34,695 bases of DNA from JAKSCF01 sp028279945 (GCA_028279945.1 JANQMT010000162.1:1-34695); one strand, 5' to 3'. Positions 7,344 through 15,783 are shown, counted from the stretch's first letter. The notes: generated by a model not told the origin, from the sequence alone. Numbers and translations: made by a program.

Positions 7344-8747
7344 ATGATGAATAATAATCAAAGTCAAAATGATAAAGAAATGTTCAACCAAATGGATGAC
7401 CTTTCTAAACTTTTATATGACGATGATATCAATTTAGATGTATTGGAATGTGATATATATAAAGAAGATGAAACCATTAACATGAATAAGATAAAAGATC
7501 AAACTTTTGATAAATTAAATATTCGAGAAACTAAGAAGAAACCTCATATTAATAAGGCAGCTGCTGTCATACTCCTGACTGCAGTTGTAGCGACTTTTGC
7601 TTTTACTGATGTTTCAGCACAAATACAAAAGCTGTTTCAATATATTCCCGGTGTGAATCGCATGGTTGAAACAAATGAAGAAGAGAGTTTATTGGTATTG
7701 GAGCAGCCCATAATAAATGGGAATATCCAGCTGATATCAGTTGCAGTCGATAATGTCAAGAATAATATTTCAGTTTCTGCAAGAGGGACAGGAAGAATTC
7801 CTTACGATGTATCTGCAAAACTGCCAAATGAAAAAGTGGTGGATTTTCCGCAGTATGGGATAGGGAGTGGCTCAAGTAATTGGAGTGGTGATTACGCCAC
7901 CGAGGATACGGTAGATTTCAATATTAAAGCTGGAGAAGTGTTAATCATTTACTTAGGTGACATTGAAATACCCGTATCTTTGGTTGAAGCAGATAAAGTT
8001 ACAGATCAAGAAGAATTGGGTGCTACATGTATCGTCAATGATATAAAAATTACTGCCATCAAAGATGTGATAGATAAAGATTTGACCATTCACTTATTCA
8101 GTCCTGAAAAAGAAGGGCAGCGGATAGAGGCGTATGCTTTACCACCGGATTATGAACAAAAGGATTATCGCTTCAAGGGAATACTCAATGATAAGATAAC
8201 CTTGAAGGATGAAGCAGGAAACTTGTTAAAAGGGTCCGGTTTGAGCTCTTATTCGCCGCCTCTTAGTGAATTTTATTTTGATATAAGTGATACGGAAGGG
8301 GCTTTATTAACTTTAGAAATTCCTTATCTAAAAATGAATTATTTTACAGATACAACGGTAGATATCAAATTGCCTGAGGTTGGAGAGAAAACCGAATACG
8401 ATAGTTTTGACATAGAAGCAGGTGATTTTTGGATTACGATTCAAGGTGTTGAGCGTACAAGAGCTGATGAAGCGGTGATTGATTTAGAGGTATACTATGA
8501 TGAAGAGGCCGGTGAGTCTTTATACGAAGTGAGTTTTATCCCTGATCTAAGCGGTTTTTTTAATAAAGAAGAGTACAATGGCTATAGCACAGAGTATGTT
8601 GGAGATGAGAACTTAATATTAGGAGAAATCGATAAAATTTATGTTCAATTAAATTATGAAAATTTAGACGTGCTGCCGCTTCATATCGATGGGTTCACTA
8701 CGGTTATAAGAGGACCTTGGAAGTTTGAAATAGATTTACAACAATAG
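7344..8747 (+). CDS. DUF4179-type membrane protein, probable anti-sigma factor (second)
   Basis: A 467-residue protein with an acidic cytoplasmic N-terminus (residues 1-65), one membrane segment (about 71-87, AAAVILLTAVVATFAF), a DUF4179-like start of the outer part (VSAQIQKLFQYIPGVNRMV), and a long extracellular domain rich in beta-type sequence. It is the same architecture as the protein at 5223 but clearly diverged. A good ribosome site (AAAGGAG, 7329-7335) precedes ATG 7344. Coupled to the ECF gene before it, it is the expected membrane anti-sigma partner. The ligand or stress is unknown. Confidence 0.8.
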   Translation: MMNNNQSQNDKEMFNQMDDLSKLLYDDDINLDVLECDIYKEDETINMNKIKDQTFDKLNIRETKKKPHINKAAAVILLTAVVATFAFTDVSAQIQKLFQYIPGVNRMVETNEEESLLVLEQPIINGNIQLISVAVDNVKNNISVSARGTGRIPYDVSAKLPNEKVVDFPQYGIGSGSSNWSGDYATEDTVDFNIKAGEVLIIYLGDIEIPVSLVEADKVTDQEELGATCIVNDIKITAIKDVIDKDLTIHLFSPEKEGQRIEAYALPPDYEQKDYRFKGILNDKITLKDEAGNLLKGSGLSSYSPPLSEFYFDISDTEGALLTLEIPYLKMNYFTDTTVDIKLPEVGEKTEYDSFDIEAGDFWITIQGVERTRADEAVIDLEVYYDEEAGESLYEVSFIPDLSGFFNKEEYNGYSTEYVGDENLILGEIDKIYVQLNYENLDVLPLHIDGFTTVIRGPWKFEIDLQQ

Positions 8748-8817
8748 GTATTAAACCCAGATTATTCACCATAAATTCCAAAATACTGTTAATCAGTTCA
8801 ATGAATCATAGGGGTTT

Positions 8818-8857
8818 TAAGGGACTTTTTCTTAATGGAAAAAGTCCCTTCTTTTTC
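8818..8857 (+). terminator. Intrinsic terminator after the second ECF module
   Basis: GGGACTTTTTC and GGAAAAAGTCCC form an 11-bp stem around a short TTAAT loop, followed by TTCTTTTT. It ends the module of 6769-8747. Confidence 0.85.
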
Positions 8858-9047
8858 CAAATATAAAAATAAAGTTACAATTCGATAACATTTATCAAAA
8901 TTGATTGAATAAAGGCGAAATGAGTGGTATTTTATATTTATAGGAAGAAAGTTTTATTAAAATCTGCATATAAGACTTTTTTCAAAATTGAAAGATAGAT
9001 TTATGCAAAGCTCAAATTTTACTTTAAAAGACAGTAGGAGGAATTTA

Positions 9048-11144
9048 ATGAAAAGGCACTTACATATTGGCGTTATTTTGATACTTGTTTTTGTTACAGC
9101 ATTTTCGGGTATTGCTTATTCTAACAATGACATACAAAGAGCAGAAACAATTCCTGTTGAAGTTTTTGATACTGCTAAAGAAGATTATGATACTGAATCA
9201 GTACCTGTTGTTAATTTAATGTATGGTAAAGAAGATATACTGACAACGGATGTTCCCGCATTTATTTTGGATGGAAGAACTCTAGTACCCATTTATTTTA
9301 TAGCTGAAACTTTAGAAGCAGATATTAAATGGAATCAAGAAAAGAGACAAGCAACTATATATAAAGACGGTAAAGAAATCATTTTAACCATAGATAGCTC
9401 TTATGCTGAAGTAGACGGTGAAATGACAATGCTTCCTGATGGTGTTCCTGCAAAATTGGTTACATATGAGGGCAGCGCACGGACAGTTGTGCCATTAAGA
9501 TTTGTGTCGGAACAGCTGGGCATGGACGTTGAATGGTTTGGCGATACTTACACTGCTGTTATTGACCTACCCCATAGAAGTGTAAAAGATATAGAGTATA
9601 CGACTTATAATGGTTTGCCAGCCATTGCAATCAAAACCAATGGAGATGTGAATTATAACCCTATGTATCTACCCGCTGTAAAGCTGGGTACAACGGACCG
9701 ATTGGTCATTGACATACCTAATACAGATTTGGGCTCAAGTAATTTTTATAATGAAGATGTTAATAAAAATGGCATTATGGGTTATAGAGCGTCCTTATTT
9801 GAGACATCCCCCAGAGAGATGGTGAGAGTAACCATCGACTTGGAAATGGAAAGTAAGTATGATACCTACTTTGATGATTTTGCCGATACCATATATGTTA
9901 CTTTCACAAACGATATCTCAGATATCGTATATGAAGAAAATGCGCATGCCGTTGTCATTAAGACAGCAGAAACACCTGTTTATAATGTAATGGATCTAGG
10001 AGACAGAGTGGTAGTCGATATTCTGGATGCGCAGCTTACAGGATATCTGGATGAAACACCAATATATGTAGATAGCGATGTTGTCCAGCAAGTAAGATAT
10101 TCTCAATATGATTCTGATTATGAAGGATACGACAAGGTTGTCAGAGCAGTTTTTGATTTACAGCCCGGAAAAAATCTGAGCAATAACATGTTTGTTGAAG
10201 GCATTAATGACAATGTGGTTGTATATATGACCAATGATCCTATGAATCAGTTTAATTACGAGTATTTTGGCGTTAGTAATTCTATACTAAAGTTAGAATT
10301 TGATGGAACGTCGACATCCGTAGTGACGCAAGATGATGTCAACAATATTATGACTATAAAAGTTGAGAAAGATAAAATCGATTTATTGGATGATATCAAA
10401 CTGGATATGTATGACGGTATCATCAAATATGTCAAAATTGATGGCGAATCAGAAAGAGGATATTATATATTAACTATAAAATATGATACGGAAACCACAG
10501 CGATAATTACTAAAGGCAATACGACATCCAGTGAAGTAATAGTAGAGTTTGCAGGTGCCGGAAGTACTATTGATACTTCATTATATGGAAATATTGTAGT
10601 GGTTATTGATCCCGGCCACGGCGGCAAAGATCCGGGAGCCAGTTATAATGGTGTACACGAGAAAACCTTAAACTTAGATACTTCTTTAAAACTTCGAGAT
10701 TTATTAGAGGAATCCGGATTCAAAGTTGCGCTTACGAGGAGTACGGATGTATATATTGGTCTTTATGAACGTGCGGATTTAGCCAATGCGTTAGATGCAG
10801 ATTTATTCTTAAGTATTCACCACAATGCGGTATCATCTAATCCTTCTGCTCAGGGTGTATTAACACTCTATGATGGAAGTAAAATGCCGGCAAAAACCAC
10901 ATTCGCAAAAACCATACAAAGAAATATGGTAAGCGGATTAGGGGCTAAGGATATGAGGCTTATGAATAAGCCTAAATATATCGTTACCAGAGAAACCAAC
11001 ATGGCTTCTGCACTGGCAGAACTGGGTTTTATGTCGAATCCATATGAATTAAGCTTACTGACTCAAGATTACTATCGACAAAAATGTGCTCAAGCTTTGT
11101 TCAATGGGATCAAAGAATATGTAGATAGTCATATATTAAATTAA
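9048..11144 (+). CDS. N-acetylmuramoyl-L-alanine amidase with copper-amine-oxidase-like N-domain and AMIN region
   Basis: A secreted, 698-residue cell-wall hydrolase that cuts the bond between N-acetylmuramic acid and the peptide stem. A signal peptide (MKRHLHIGVILILVFVTAFS) is followed by a copper amine oxidase N-terminal-like domain (about 45-175, twice showing the LDGRTLVPIYFIAE / RTVVPLRFVSEQLGM pattern), an AMIN-like beta region (about 185-480) that normally targets the wall, and a C-terminal Amidase_3 domain. Zinc ligands H524 (DPGHGG), E538 (HEKTLN) and H591 (SIHHN) and catalytic E658 (AELGFMSN) are all present. ATG 9048 follows AGGAGG (9036-9041); a TTG at 8988 would add 20 residues before the signal peptide. 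Confidence 0.92.
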   Translation: MKRHLHIGVILILVFVTAFSGIAYSNNDIQRAETIPVEVFDTAKEDYDTESVPVVNLMYGKEDILTTDVPAFILDGRTLVPIYFIAETLEADIKWNQEKRQATIYKDGKEIILTIDSSYAEVDGEMTMLPDGVPAKLVTYEGSARTVVPLRFVSEQLGMDVEWFGDTYTAVIDLPHRSVKDIEYTTYNGLPAIAIKTNGDVNYNPMYLPAVKLGTTDRLVIDIPNTDLGSSNFYNEDVNKNGIMGYRASLFETSPREMVRVTIDLEMESKYDTYFDDFADTIYVTFTNDISDIVYEENAHAVVIKTAETPVYNVMDLGDRVVVDILDAQLTGYLDETPIYVDSDVVQQVRYSQYDSDYEGYDKVVRAVFDLQPGKNLSNNMFVEGINDNVVVYMTNDPMNQFNYEYFGVSNSILKLEFDGTSTSVVTQDDVNNIMTIKVEKDKIDLLDDIKLDMYDGIIKYVKIDGESERGYYILTIKYDTETTAIITKGNTTSSEVIVEFAGAGSTIDTSLYGNIVVVIDPGHGGKDPGASYNGVHEKTLNLDTSLKLRDLLEESGFKVALTRSTDVYIGLYERADLANALDADLFLSIHHNAVSSNPSAQGVLTLYDGSKMPAKTTFAKTIQRNMVSGLGAKDMRLMNKPKYIVTRETNMASALAELGFMSNPYELSLLTQDYYRQKCAQALFNGIKEYVDSHILN

Positions 11145-11262
11145 TGAACAATGAATAGTAATAATTAAGGAAGGTTTTGCAATGCAAAACCTTCTTTAGT
11201 TTTTTGAGCATCAATTTTGTGAAACAAAATTTTCCTTGATTATTCATTATTAATGATTCATT
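11143..11262. repeat. 120-bp intergenic hairpin element
   Basis: The arms 11143-11172 and 11232-11262 are imperfect inverted repeats of about 30 bases (repeated ATTCATT-like units). They enclose a perfect 10-bp hairpin (AAGGTTTTGC / GCAAAACCTT, 11171-11193) with a T-rich tail, and an 8-bp hairpin (AATTTTGT / ACAAAATT, 11213-11231). The first inner hairpin could also serve as the terminator of the amidase gene. The layout, a long outer stem with two inner hairpins, is the same as in the elements at 1486 and 4374. Confidence 0.6.
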
Positions 11263-11373
11263 ATGAATTATCTTAATCCTATTGGGCATAGTTGGCCTAT
11301 TTGAATAATATACATTAGTAATAGATGGTAGTGGTACGGGCATATCACACCTAAAATAAGTGGAGGTGAGCCA

Positions 11374-12399
11374 GTGAAAAGAAACATATTGAAAAAAGTG
11401 GCTTTGGTTTTAATGATGATGTTATTACTTACTGCATGCAGCAATCCTCTTACAATGTTAAAGAGTTGGATAGGCGATGATAATAATGAAAAAGCCTCTA
11501 TAGATGTCATAGATACTTCAGGGCAACCAGTCAGCAACTCAGAACTCAGAGACACTATTTTATACTATAAAGATGAGAATGAACTATTAATTCCGGTAAT
11601 GAGAAAAATACCATGGACAGAAGGAAGAGGAATAGCAAAAGAAGCGCTCAAGACGATGGTTGATACCAATATTAATCGTGAAGATATGGTGAAAATAGGG
11701 TTGTATCCGGTTATTCCATCCAATACAGAAATTAGAGGGATGACCATAAGAGATGGATTATGTAAAGTAGATTTTTCACAACATTTTACAAGCACAGGAA
11801 GCAAAGAGGCCGAAGAGACACTTGTTAAATCTGTTATTTACACACTTACGGAATTTCCAACTGTAGAAGAAGTGCAGATTCTCATTGAAGGAAAAGTTGT
11901 CGAGTATTTGCCGTATGGAACACCTATCGGTCAAGTGTTGATGAGAAAGAATATAAACTTTTTAGGTAAAAAGCCAGCTTCAGATACAGTATTGGTTTAT
12001 TATGAAAACACACATGAGCTAAATCCTATGTTTGTACCGGTAACCCAGACCATTGAAGTGATTGATGATGTTAATGATGCCAATATATTAGATGTTCTGG
12101 ATAGTATGATGATGGGTCCACCTGATGAAAGTGGACTTCAAAGTAGAATACCGGCCAATACCAAGGTTGTGGGTATTGAGATTACAGATTCTATTGCTGA
12201 GGTGCATTTATCAAATGAAATATTACAGCTGAAGGATGATGAAACAATGCTGGAAAGAGCCGTTCAAAGCATTGCCTTAACTGTAAAAGAATATTATAGT
12301 CATTTAAAAGGAGTAAAAATTATAGTTAATGGAAAAGCTATTACAAAAGGTAATGGTAATGAAATCTTTCCAATTTTAGACTATTGTAATCAATATTAA
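11374..12399 (+). CDS. gerM: Lipoprotein with two GerMN domains (GerM-like)
   Basis: A 341-residue lipoprotein: signal peptide with lipobox LTAC and lipidated C22, then two GerMN domains (about 60-190 and 200-335; each has the pattern IPxNTxI or IPANTKV followed by a short VDFS / VHLS motif and a TLTEF / ALTVKEYY helix). In Bacillus GerM is made in the mother cell, takes part in the forespore-engulfment/germination apparatus and is required for normal spores. GTG 11374 follows GGAGGTG (11362-11368). In Bacillus the next gene is rph; here rph is found at 31039, about 18.6 kb away. Confidence 0.88.
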   Translation: MKRNILKKVALVLMMMLLLTACSNPLTMLKSWIGDDNNEKASIDVIDTSGQPVSNSELRDTILYYKDENELLIPVMRKIPWTEGRGIAKEALKTMVDTNINREDMVKIGLYPVIPSNTEIRGMTIRDGLCKVDFSQHFTSTGSKEAEETLVKSVIYTLTEFPTVEEVQILIEGKVVEYLPYGTPIGQVLMRKNINFLGKKPASDTVLVYYENTHELNPMFVPVTQTIEVIDDVNDANILDVLDSMMMGPPDESGLQSRIPANTKVVGIEITDSIAEVHLSNEILQLKDDETMLERAVQSIALTVKEYYSHLKGVKIIVNGKAITKGNGNEIFPILDYCNQY

Positions 12400-12411
12400 T
12401 ACATATATAGT

Positions 12412-12528
12412 AAAATTTTTGGAAACTCTCCGGTCTTTGATCAGCAAAGATCAAAGTATTTCCGGTTGGCTATTTTATTCCGACCAATGATTGTACTTGG
12501 CACATCGTTAAAAACGGTGTGTTTTTTT
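12412..12528 (+). terminator. Structured 3' region and intrinsic terminator after gerM
   Basis: CTTTGATC (12435-12442) / GATCAAAG (12449-12456) form a perfect stem inside CCGG/CCGG, followed by a weaker GGTTGG/CCGACC stem. The end is a clear terminator: CACATCGTT (12501-12509) / AACGGTGTG (12513-12521) with one wobble pair and seven T. The upstream hairpins are unexplained; they may be a structured 3' untranslated region. Confidence 0.75.
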
Positions 12529-12604
12529 ATTTTGAAAGATCCTACAAGCACTAAGATAATTAACTTTTATTGTAAAAAAATAGAAAAAAGAAGGAAATTA
12601 GGGA

Positions 12605-12798
12605 AGTTTGTCGAATTATAGCTATGGGATAATATTGCAATAGGCCTATATTAATTCAAATAGAACCATATATTCCCATGTGTTTTGTAAAGCGGTTATG
12701 AAGTTATGGCAAACGACATTGGATGATTGACTATATTTTGTGGTCCGTTTGTACAGTTTTGTAAGAACAAAAGTCGGGAATAATTATTCCCGACTTTT
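12605..12798 (+). ncRNA. Possible small transcript with a Spo0A box and bidirectional terminator
   Basis: TGTCGAA (12609-12615) is a perfect Spo0A box. It lies 12 bases before an extended -10 like sequence, TGGGATAAT (ending 12633). A near-perfect 30-bp palindrome, AAAAGTCGGGAATAA (12769-12783) and its complement (12784-12798) with flanking T run, can end transcription on both strands. The predicted transcript of about 160 bases has no reading frame longer than ten codons. No known RNA family is recognised. It may equally be a remnant of a lost gene. Confidence 0.35.
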
Positions 12799-12874
12799 TA
12801 TTACCAATATATTGATCATGTCAGACTATTATTTTGCCGTAATAAAAATTTGAATTTCTGAATATAAACTAAAA

Positions 12875-12903
12875 GTGTCGCAGTTTATTCAAAACTGCGA
12901 CAC
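12875..12903. repeat. Left hairpin flanking the recombinase
   Basis: GTGTCGCAGTTT (12875-12886) and AAACTGCGACAC (12892-12903) form a perfect 12-bp stem with a 5-base loop. Its inverse complement recurs at 14289-14317 with 26 of 29 bases matching, on the other side of the recombinase gene. No T run follows, so a terminator role is doubtful. Confidence 0.8.
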
Positions 12904-13063
12904 CAAAACAACACAACTCAAATCGCCTTGTGATAATTATATATCATATTTTATTGGAATGCAAGCTAAAAAATGTATAAAAATGTAATTTTATAAATAA
13001 TTTTGTTTTTTATGCGTGTAGTATTTTGAAAAATCTTGAATATTTATTGAATATGATTATGAA

Positions 13064-13083
13064 CGCCGTCAAAAATGGCGTCA
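13064..13083. repeat. Direct repeat at the left edge of the recombinase gene
   Basis: CGCCGTCAAAAATGGCGTCA matches CGCCGTCAACAAAGCCGTCA at 14226-14245 in 17 of 20 positions, in the same orientation. The pair brackets the recombinase gene. It could be a recombinase arm-type binding site or a remnant of a duplication. Confidence 0.5.
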
Positions 13084-13104
13084 AATTTAAAAAGAGGTGA
13101 AAAC

Positions 13105-14250
13105 ATGAGCAAGCGTGGTGAAAACATTTATAAGCGTAAAGATGGGCGTTGGGAAGGTCGCATACTAAAGCCGGATGGAAAGTACATCTATTTATATGGA
13201 AAGAGCTATCGTGAAGTGAGGGAAAAAAAGAAAAACATAACCAACCAAGAGGTGGTTGTACAAGATATTACTGTTCCCAAAACCAATGCGACAACTTTGT
13301 TTCAAAACTGGTTGAACAGTATCTCAGGGCGCATTCGACGGTCCACTTATGACAGTTATCACTGCTGTATCAGTAAATATGTGATTCCTTTTTTTCAGTC
13401 AGGCGAAGATCGATTTTCGGAGCGTCGGATTAATGAGTTTATTCAAACCTTAGTACACAATCAACAGCTTTCTTCCTCTTACCGAAGAAAACTGATAGGT
13501 ATATTCAAATTGGCTGTGAAAGAAATGATGAAGGAAAACGGAATATCATTGCCGGAAATTAATGATTTACGGTTTTCAAAAAGTGAAAACAGCCCTATAG
13601 AAGTATTTACAGAAAAAGAACAGATGCAGATTGAACAGGTTATATTGTCTTCCAATGACTTCCGTGCATATGGTGTTCTTCTTTGCTTTTATACAGGCAT
13701 ACGACTTGGAGAACTTTGTGCACTGCGCTGGGAGAACATTGATTTGGAGTCCGGGATTATGTCAATTACAGCCACAGCTGTACGTGTTAATAATTATGAC
13801 TCACAGGGTTATAAGACAAGTATTATGACAGGTATGCCAAAAAGCAGAAGCTCTTGCAGGAAAATTCCCATACCGGCTTTTATGACCCGTTTAATTCAAA
13901 ATATTGTATCCCATGACAGGCCGGAGACAAATTATATTTTTTCTTGTTCGGACAAGCCAACAGAACCAAGAACCATTCAGAGACTGTACAAAAAAATACT
14001 AAAAAGTGCAAATGTAAAGGAACGGAGGTTTCATGTCATTCGGCATACCTTTGCAACTCGTGCATTAGAGCTTGGCATAGATATTAAAACTCTGAGTGAA
14101 ATACTAGGTCATTCAAATGTTATCATTACGCTGAATATTTATGCGCATTCTATGATGGAACACAAAAAGATTGCTATCGAGAAAATGAATTCCATGTATT
14201 TGTCACATGAAGCCTCTGGAATTTGCGCCGTCAACAAAGCCGTCATTTAA
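13105..14250 (+). CDS. Tyrosine recombinase (phage/conjugative-element integrase)
   Basis: A 381-residue site-specific recombinase. The N-terminus (KRGENIYKRKDGRWEGR) is an AP2-like arm-binding domain as in Tn916-type and phage integrases; a SAM-like core-binding domain follows (about 65-150) and the catalytic domain (about 170-365). The catalytic residues R200 (GIRLGELCALRW), H310 and R313 (HVIRHTFATR), H336 (LGHSN) and Y346 (NIYAHSM) are all present, so it looks active. ATG 13105 follows AGAGGTG; the ATG at 13075 is not preceded by a ribosome site. It stands at the boundary between the gerM neighbourhood and the pilus locus. No excisionase gene is seen. Confidence 0.93.
   Translation: MSKRGENIYKRKDGRWEGRILKPDGKYIYLYGKSYREVREKKKNITNQEVVVQDITVPKTNATTLFQNWLNSISGRIRRSTYDSYHCCISKYVIPFFQSGEDRFSERRINEFIQTLVHNQQLSSSYRRKLIGIFKLAVKEMMKENGISLPEINDLRFSKSENSPIEVFTEKEQMQIEQVILSSNDFRAYGVLLCFYTGIRLGELCALRWENIDLESGIMSITATAVRVNNYDSQGYKTSIMTGMPKSRSSCRKIPIPAFMTRLIQNIVSHDRPETNYIFSCSDKPTEPRTIQRLYKKILKSANVKERRFHVIRHTFATRALELGIDIKTLSEILGHSNVIITLNIYAHSMMEHKKIAIEKMNSMYLSHEASGICAVNKAVI
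14226..14245. repeat. Direct repeat at the right edge of the recombinase gene
   Basis: This is the second copy of the 20-base repeat at 13064-13083 (17 of 20 identical). It overlaps the last codons of the recombinase gene. Confidence 0.5.
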
Positions 14251-14288
14251 TGCGTGTAAACTTTGCCGGCACAAATTTTCTTTACTAT

Positions 14289-14317
14289 GTGTCGCAGTTT
14301 TGAATAAACCACGACAA
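14289..14317. repeat. Right hairpin-derived repeat flanking the recombinase
   Basis: GTGTCGCAGTTTTGAATAAA, followed by a degenerate end, matches the inverse complement of the hairpin at 12875-12903 in 26 of 29 bases. Its own stem is weakened by the three differences. Confidence 0.75.
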
Positions 14318-14451
14318 TCCAGTTTGTACCAATTATTTAATTGTCTCACATTTATTTTAATCATAAAAGGTCTTGTTATGTAATTTCAGGCTAATATTTT
14401 AATATTTTATAAAATATGAGCACTCAAAAGCAAGAATGGGTAATTTGATCC

Positions 14452-14512
14452 GGATCTGTCAGCAGCTTTTAGCTGTGAAGATATGTTAAAACTTAACACT
14501 GGGTTATGATCC
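14452..14512 (+). promoter_or_regulatory. Structured leader before the prepilin peptidase gene
   Basis: GGATC (14452-14456) can pair with GATCC (14508-14512), enclosing CAGC (14460-14463) / GCTG (14472-14475) and GTTAA (14485-14489) / TTAAC (14493-14497). The structure ends just before the ribosome site (GAAAGGA) of the first Tad gene. It could be a control element, but no known riboswitch class is recognised, including the c-di-GMP types often placed before clostridial pilus genes. The region 14318-14451 holds nothing else I can support. Confidence 0.3.
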
Positions 14513-14528
14513 TTGAAAGGATACAAAA

Positions 14529-15194
14529 ATGGAATTTATAAAAACAGGTGTATTTTTATGTTGCGGTGTTGCTGCAGGCTATGCAGTCCCAAACCTTGCA
14601 GAGAAGATGATTCAATATAAATGTGCAAAACGGAATCAAAATCCCCCTTCGTTTTACATGTTGAAGTGGTACAAACAGATACTTATGATTCTAGGCGTCA
14701 GCTTGTTTGCGCTGGCTGCCTGGAAAATGCCTTTTGCAGAAGCCGTCATAGTATGTATCTTTGTTATGATTGCCCTAACTGCTACGGTTATTGACATTCA
14801 GATTAGAATCATAGCCAATGAAATGGTGCTCTTTCTACTGGTATTGGGTATAATCTATCGTATTGTTGCAGGCGGTATTCATTCTCTGTTAGGTTCAATA
14901 GGTGCATTAGCGTTTATTATTGCAATTTTCGGAGGAGCAGCTTTTATTACCAAAGTTATCACGAAAAATATTGGTGTTGGAGCAGGCGATTTAAAACTCG
15001 CTTTAGTCATTGCAATCACGGTTGGATATTCAGGCGTTTTCTATTTCTTGGGAGGTATGGCCGCTGCTTTAGGTGTATACTGCGTAGCAGGGCTTAAGCT
15101 GGGGCTTTTAACGTCTAAAAGCACCTTCCCTATGTGTGGACATATAATGGCAGGCTTTCTGATCGCAATTTTTGCACCATATGTATTACTTTGA
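14529..15194 (+). CDS. tadV: Prepilin peptidase, Tad/Cpa type (A24 family)
   Basis: An integral-membrane aspartic protease (221 residues) that cleaves the leader of Flp-type prepilins. It has about six or seven membrane helices. The two active-site aspartates are visible: one in TATVIDIQIRIIANEM (near residue 88) and one in GVGAGDLKLA (near 152). It lacks the N-terminal methylase domain of type IVa/T2SS peptidases, as is normal for TadV/CpaA. It is the first gene of the pilus locus and sits directly before the pilin genes it should process. Confidence 0.9.
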   Translation: MEFIKTGVFLCCGVAAGYAVPNLAEKMIQYKCAKRNQNPPSFYMLKWYKQILMILGVSLFALAAWKMPFAEAVIVCIFVMIALTATVIDIQIRIIANEMVLFLLVLGIIYRIVAGGIHSLLGSIGALAFIIAIFGGAAFITKVITKNIGVGAGDLKLALVIAITVGYSGVFYFLGGMAAALGVYCVAGLKLGLLTSKSTFPMCGHIMAGFLIAIFAPYVLL

Positions 15195-15220
15195 AGATTA
15201 AAGTAGAGGTGAGATGATTG

Positions 15221-15388
15221 ATGATAAAGGAGATATTACGTCAGTCAGAGGACGGACAATCCATGGTTGAATATGCATTGGTGATTGGCTTGATTGTGGT
15301 AGCGGCCGTAGCATCTTTTGGCGGGGTAGCCGATAAGGTAATAGAACTGTATCAATATATATTTGCAGAAGTGAATTCTGTGATGTAA
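15221..15388 (+). CDS. flp: Flp-type major pilin (first copy)
   Basis: A 55-residue prepilin: short leader MIKEILRQSEDG, then QSMVEYALVIGLIVVAAV, the Flp motif (cleavage after G12; E and Y at positions +5 and +6 of the mature protein). After cleavage the mature pilin is 43 residues, mostly one hydrophobic helix. AGAGGTGAG ends eight bases before ATG 15221. It polymerises into the pilus shaft. Because of its size it is easily missed by gene finders. Confidence 0.92.
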   Translation: MIKEILRQSEDGQSMVEYALVIGLIVVAAVASFGGVADKVIELYQYIFAEVNSVM

Positions 15389-15481
15389 ACAAGTACTTTT
15401 TCATAACCCATTTAAGGAAGTGATCAGCCAAACCGGTATTTTTACAGATAAATCATTTTATATTTAAAGGAGGTGAGAAAA

Positions 15482-15646
15482 ATGGTTGAATTCTGGAATT
15501 TCTTTGCTTCTGAAGAAAGTGGACAGGGTATGGTGGAATACGGTTTGATTGTTGGATTGATCAGTGTTGTAGTTATCGCAGTATTGGCGGGCATTGGTAA
15601 CAATCTGCTAGTTAAATTCCAAGAAATAGAAACTCAATTAGAATAA
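15482..15646 (+). CDS. flp: Flp-type major pilin (second copy)
   Basis: A 54-residue prepilin related to but different from the one at 15221: leader MVEFWNFFASEESG, then QGMVEYGLIVGLISVVV (cleavage after G14; E+5, Y+6), mature length 40 residues. It has a very strong ribosome site, AAAGGAGGTGAG, four bases before ATG 15482, stronger than that of the first copy, which suggests it may be the more abundant subunit. Whether both subunits enter one filament or act under different conditions cannot be told. Confidence 0.92.
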   Translation: MVEFWNFFASEESGQGMVEYGLIVGLISVVVIAVLAGIGNNLLVKFQEIETQLE

Positions 15647-15737
15647 TAGTATGCTGATCTAAATTTTTACTCTTTAGGTGATATGTTTAGGTGATATTTT
15701 AAATGATACTGTGCCGGTCATGGTTGCTACTTATATA

Positions 15738-15783
15738 ATCAAGGGTGGATATTACAGAAATCCATCTTGATGCCACCCTTGAT
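15738..15783 (+). promoter_or_regulatory. Stable hairpin between the pilin genes and cpaB
   Basis: ATCAAGGGTGG (15738-15748) and CCACCCTTGAT (15773-15783) form a perfect 11-bp stem with a 24-base loop. No T run follows, so it is not a classic terminator. It lies in the only long gap (276 bases) of the early locus, after the pilin genes; it may protect or process the transcript so that pilins are made in excess. Confidence 0.45.

Noticed and set aside
14452..14512. c-di-GMP riboswitch before tadV
   Set aside because: Neither the GEMM-I nor the GEMM-II conserved core can be recognised.
15198..15431. Minus-strand frame over the first pilin gene
   Set aside because: It covers the Flp pilin at 15221-15388, which has a signature motif and a good ribosome site.
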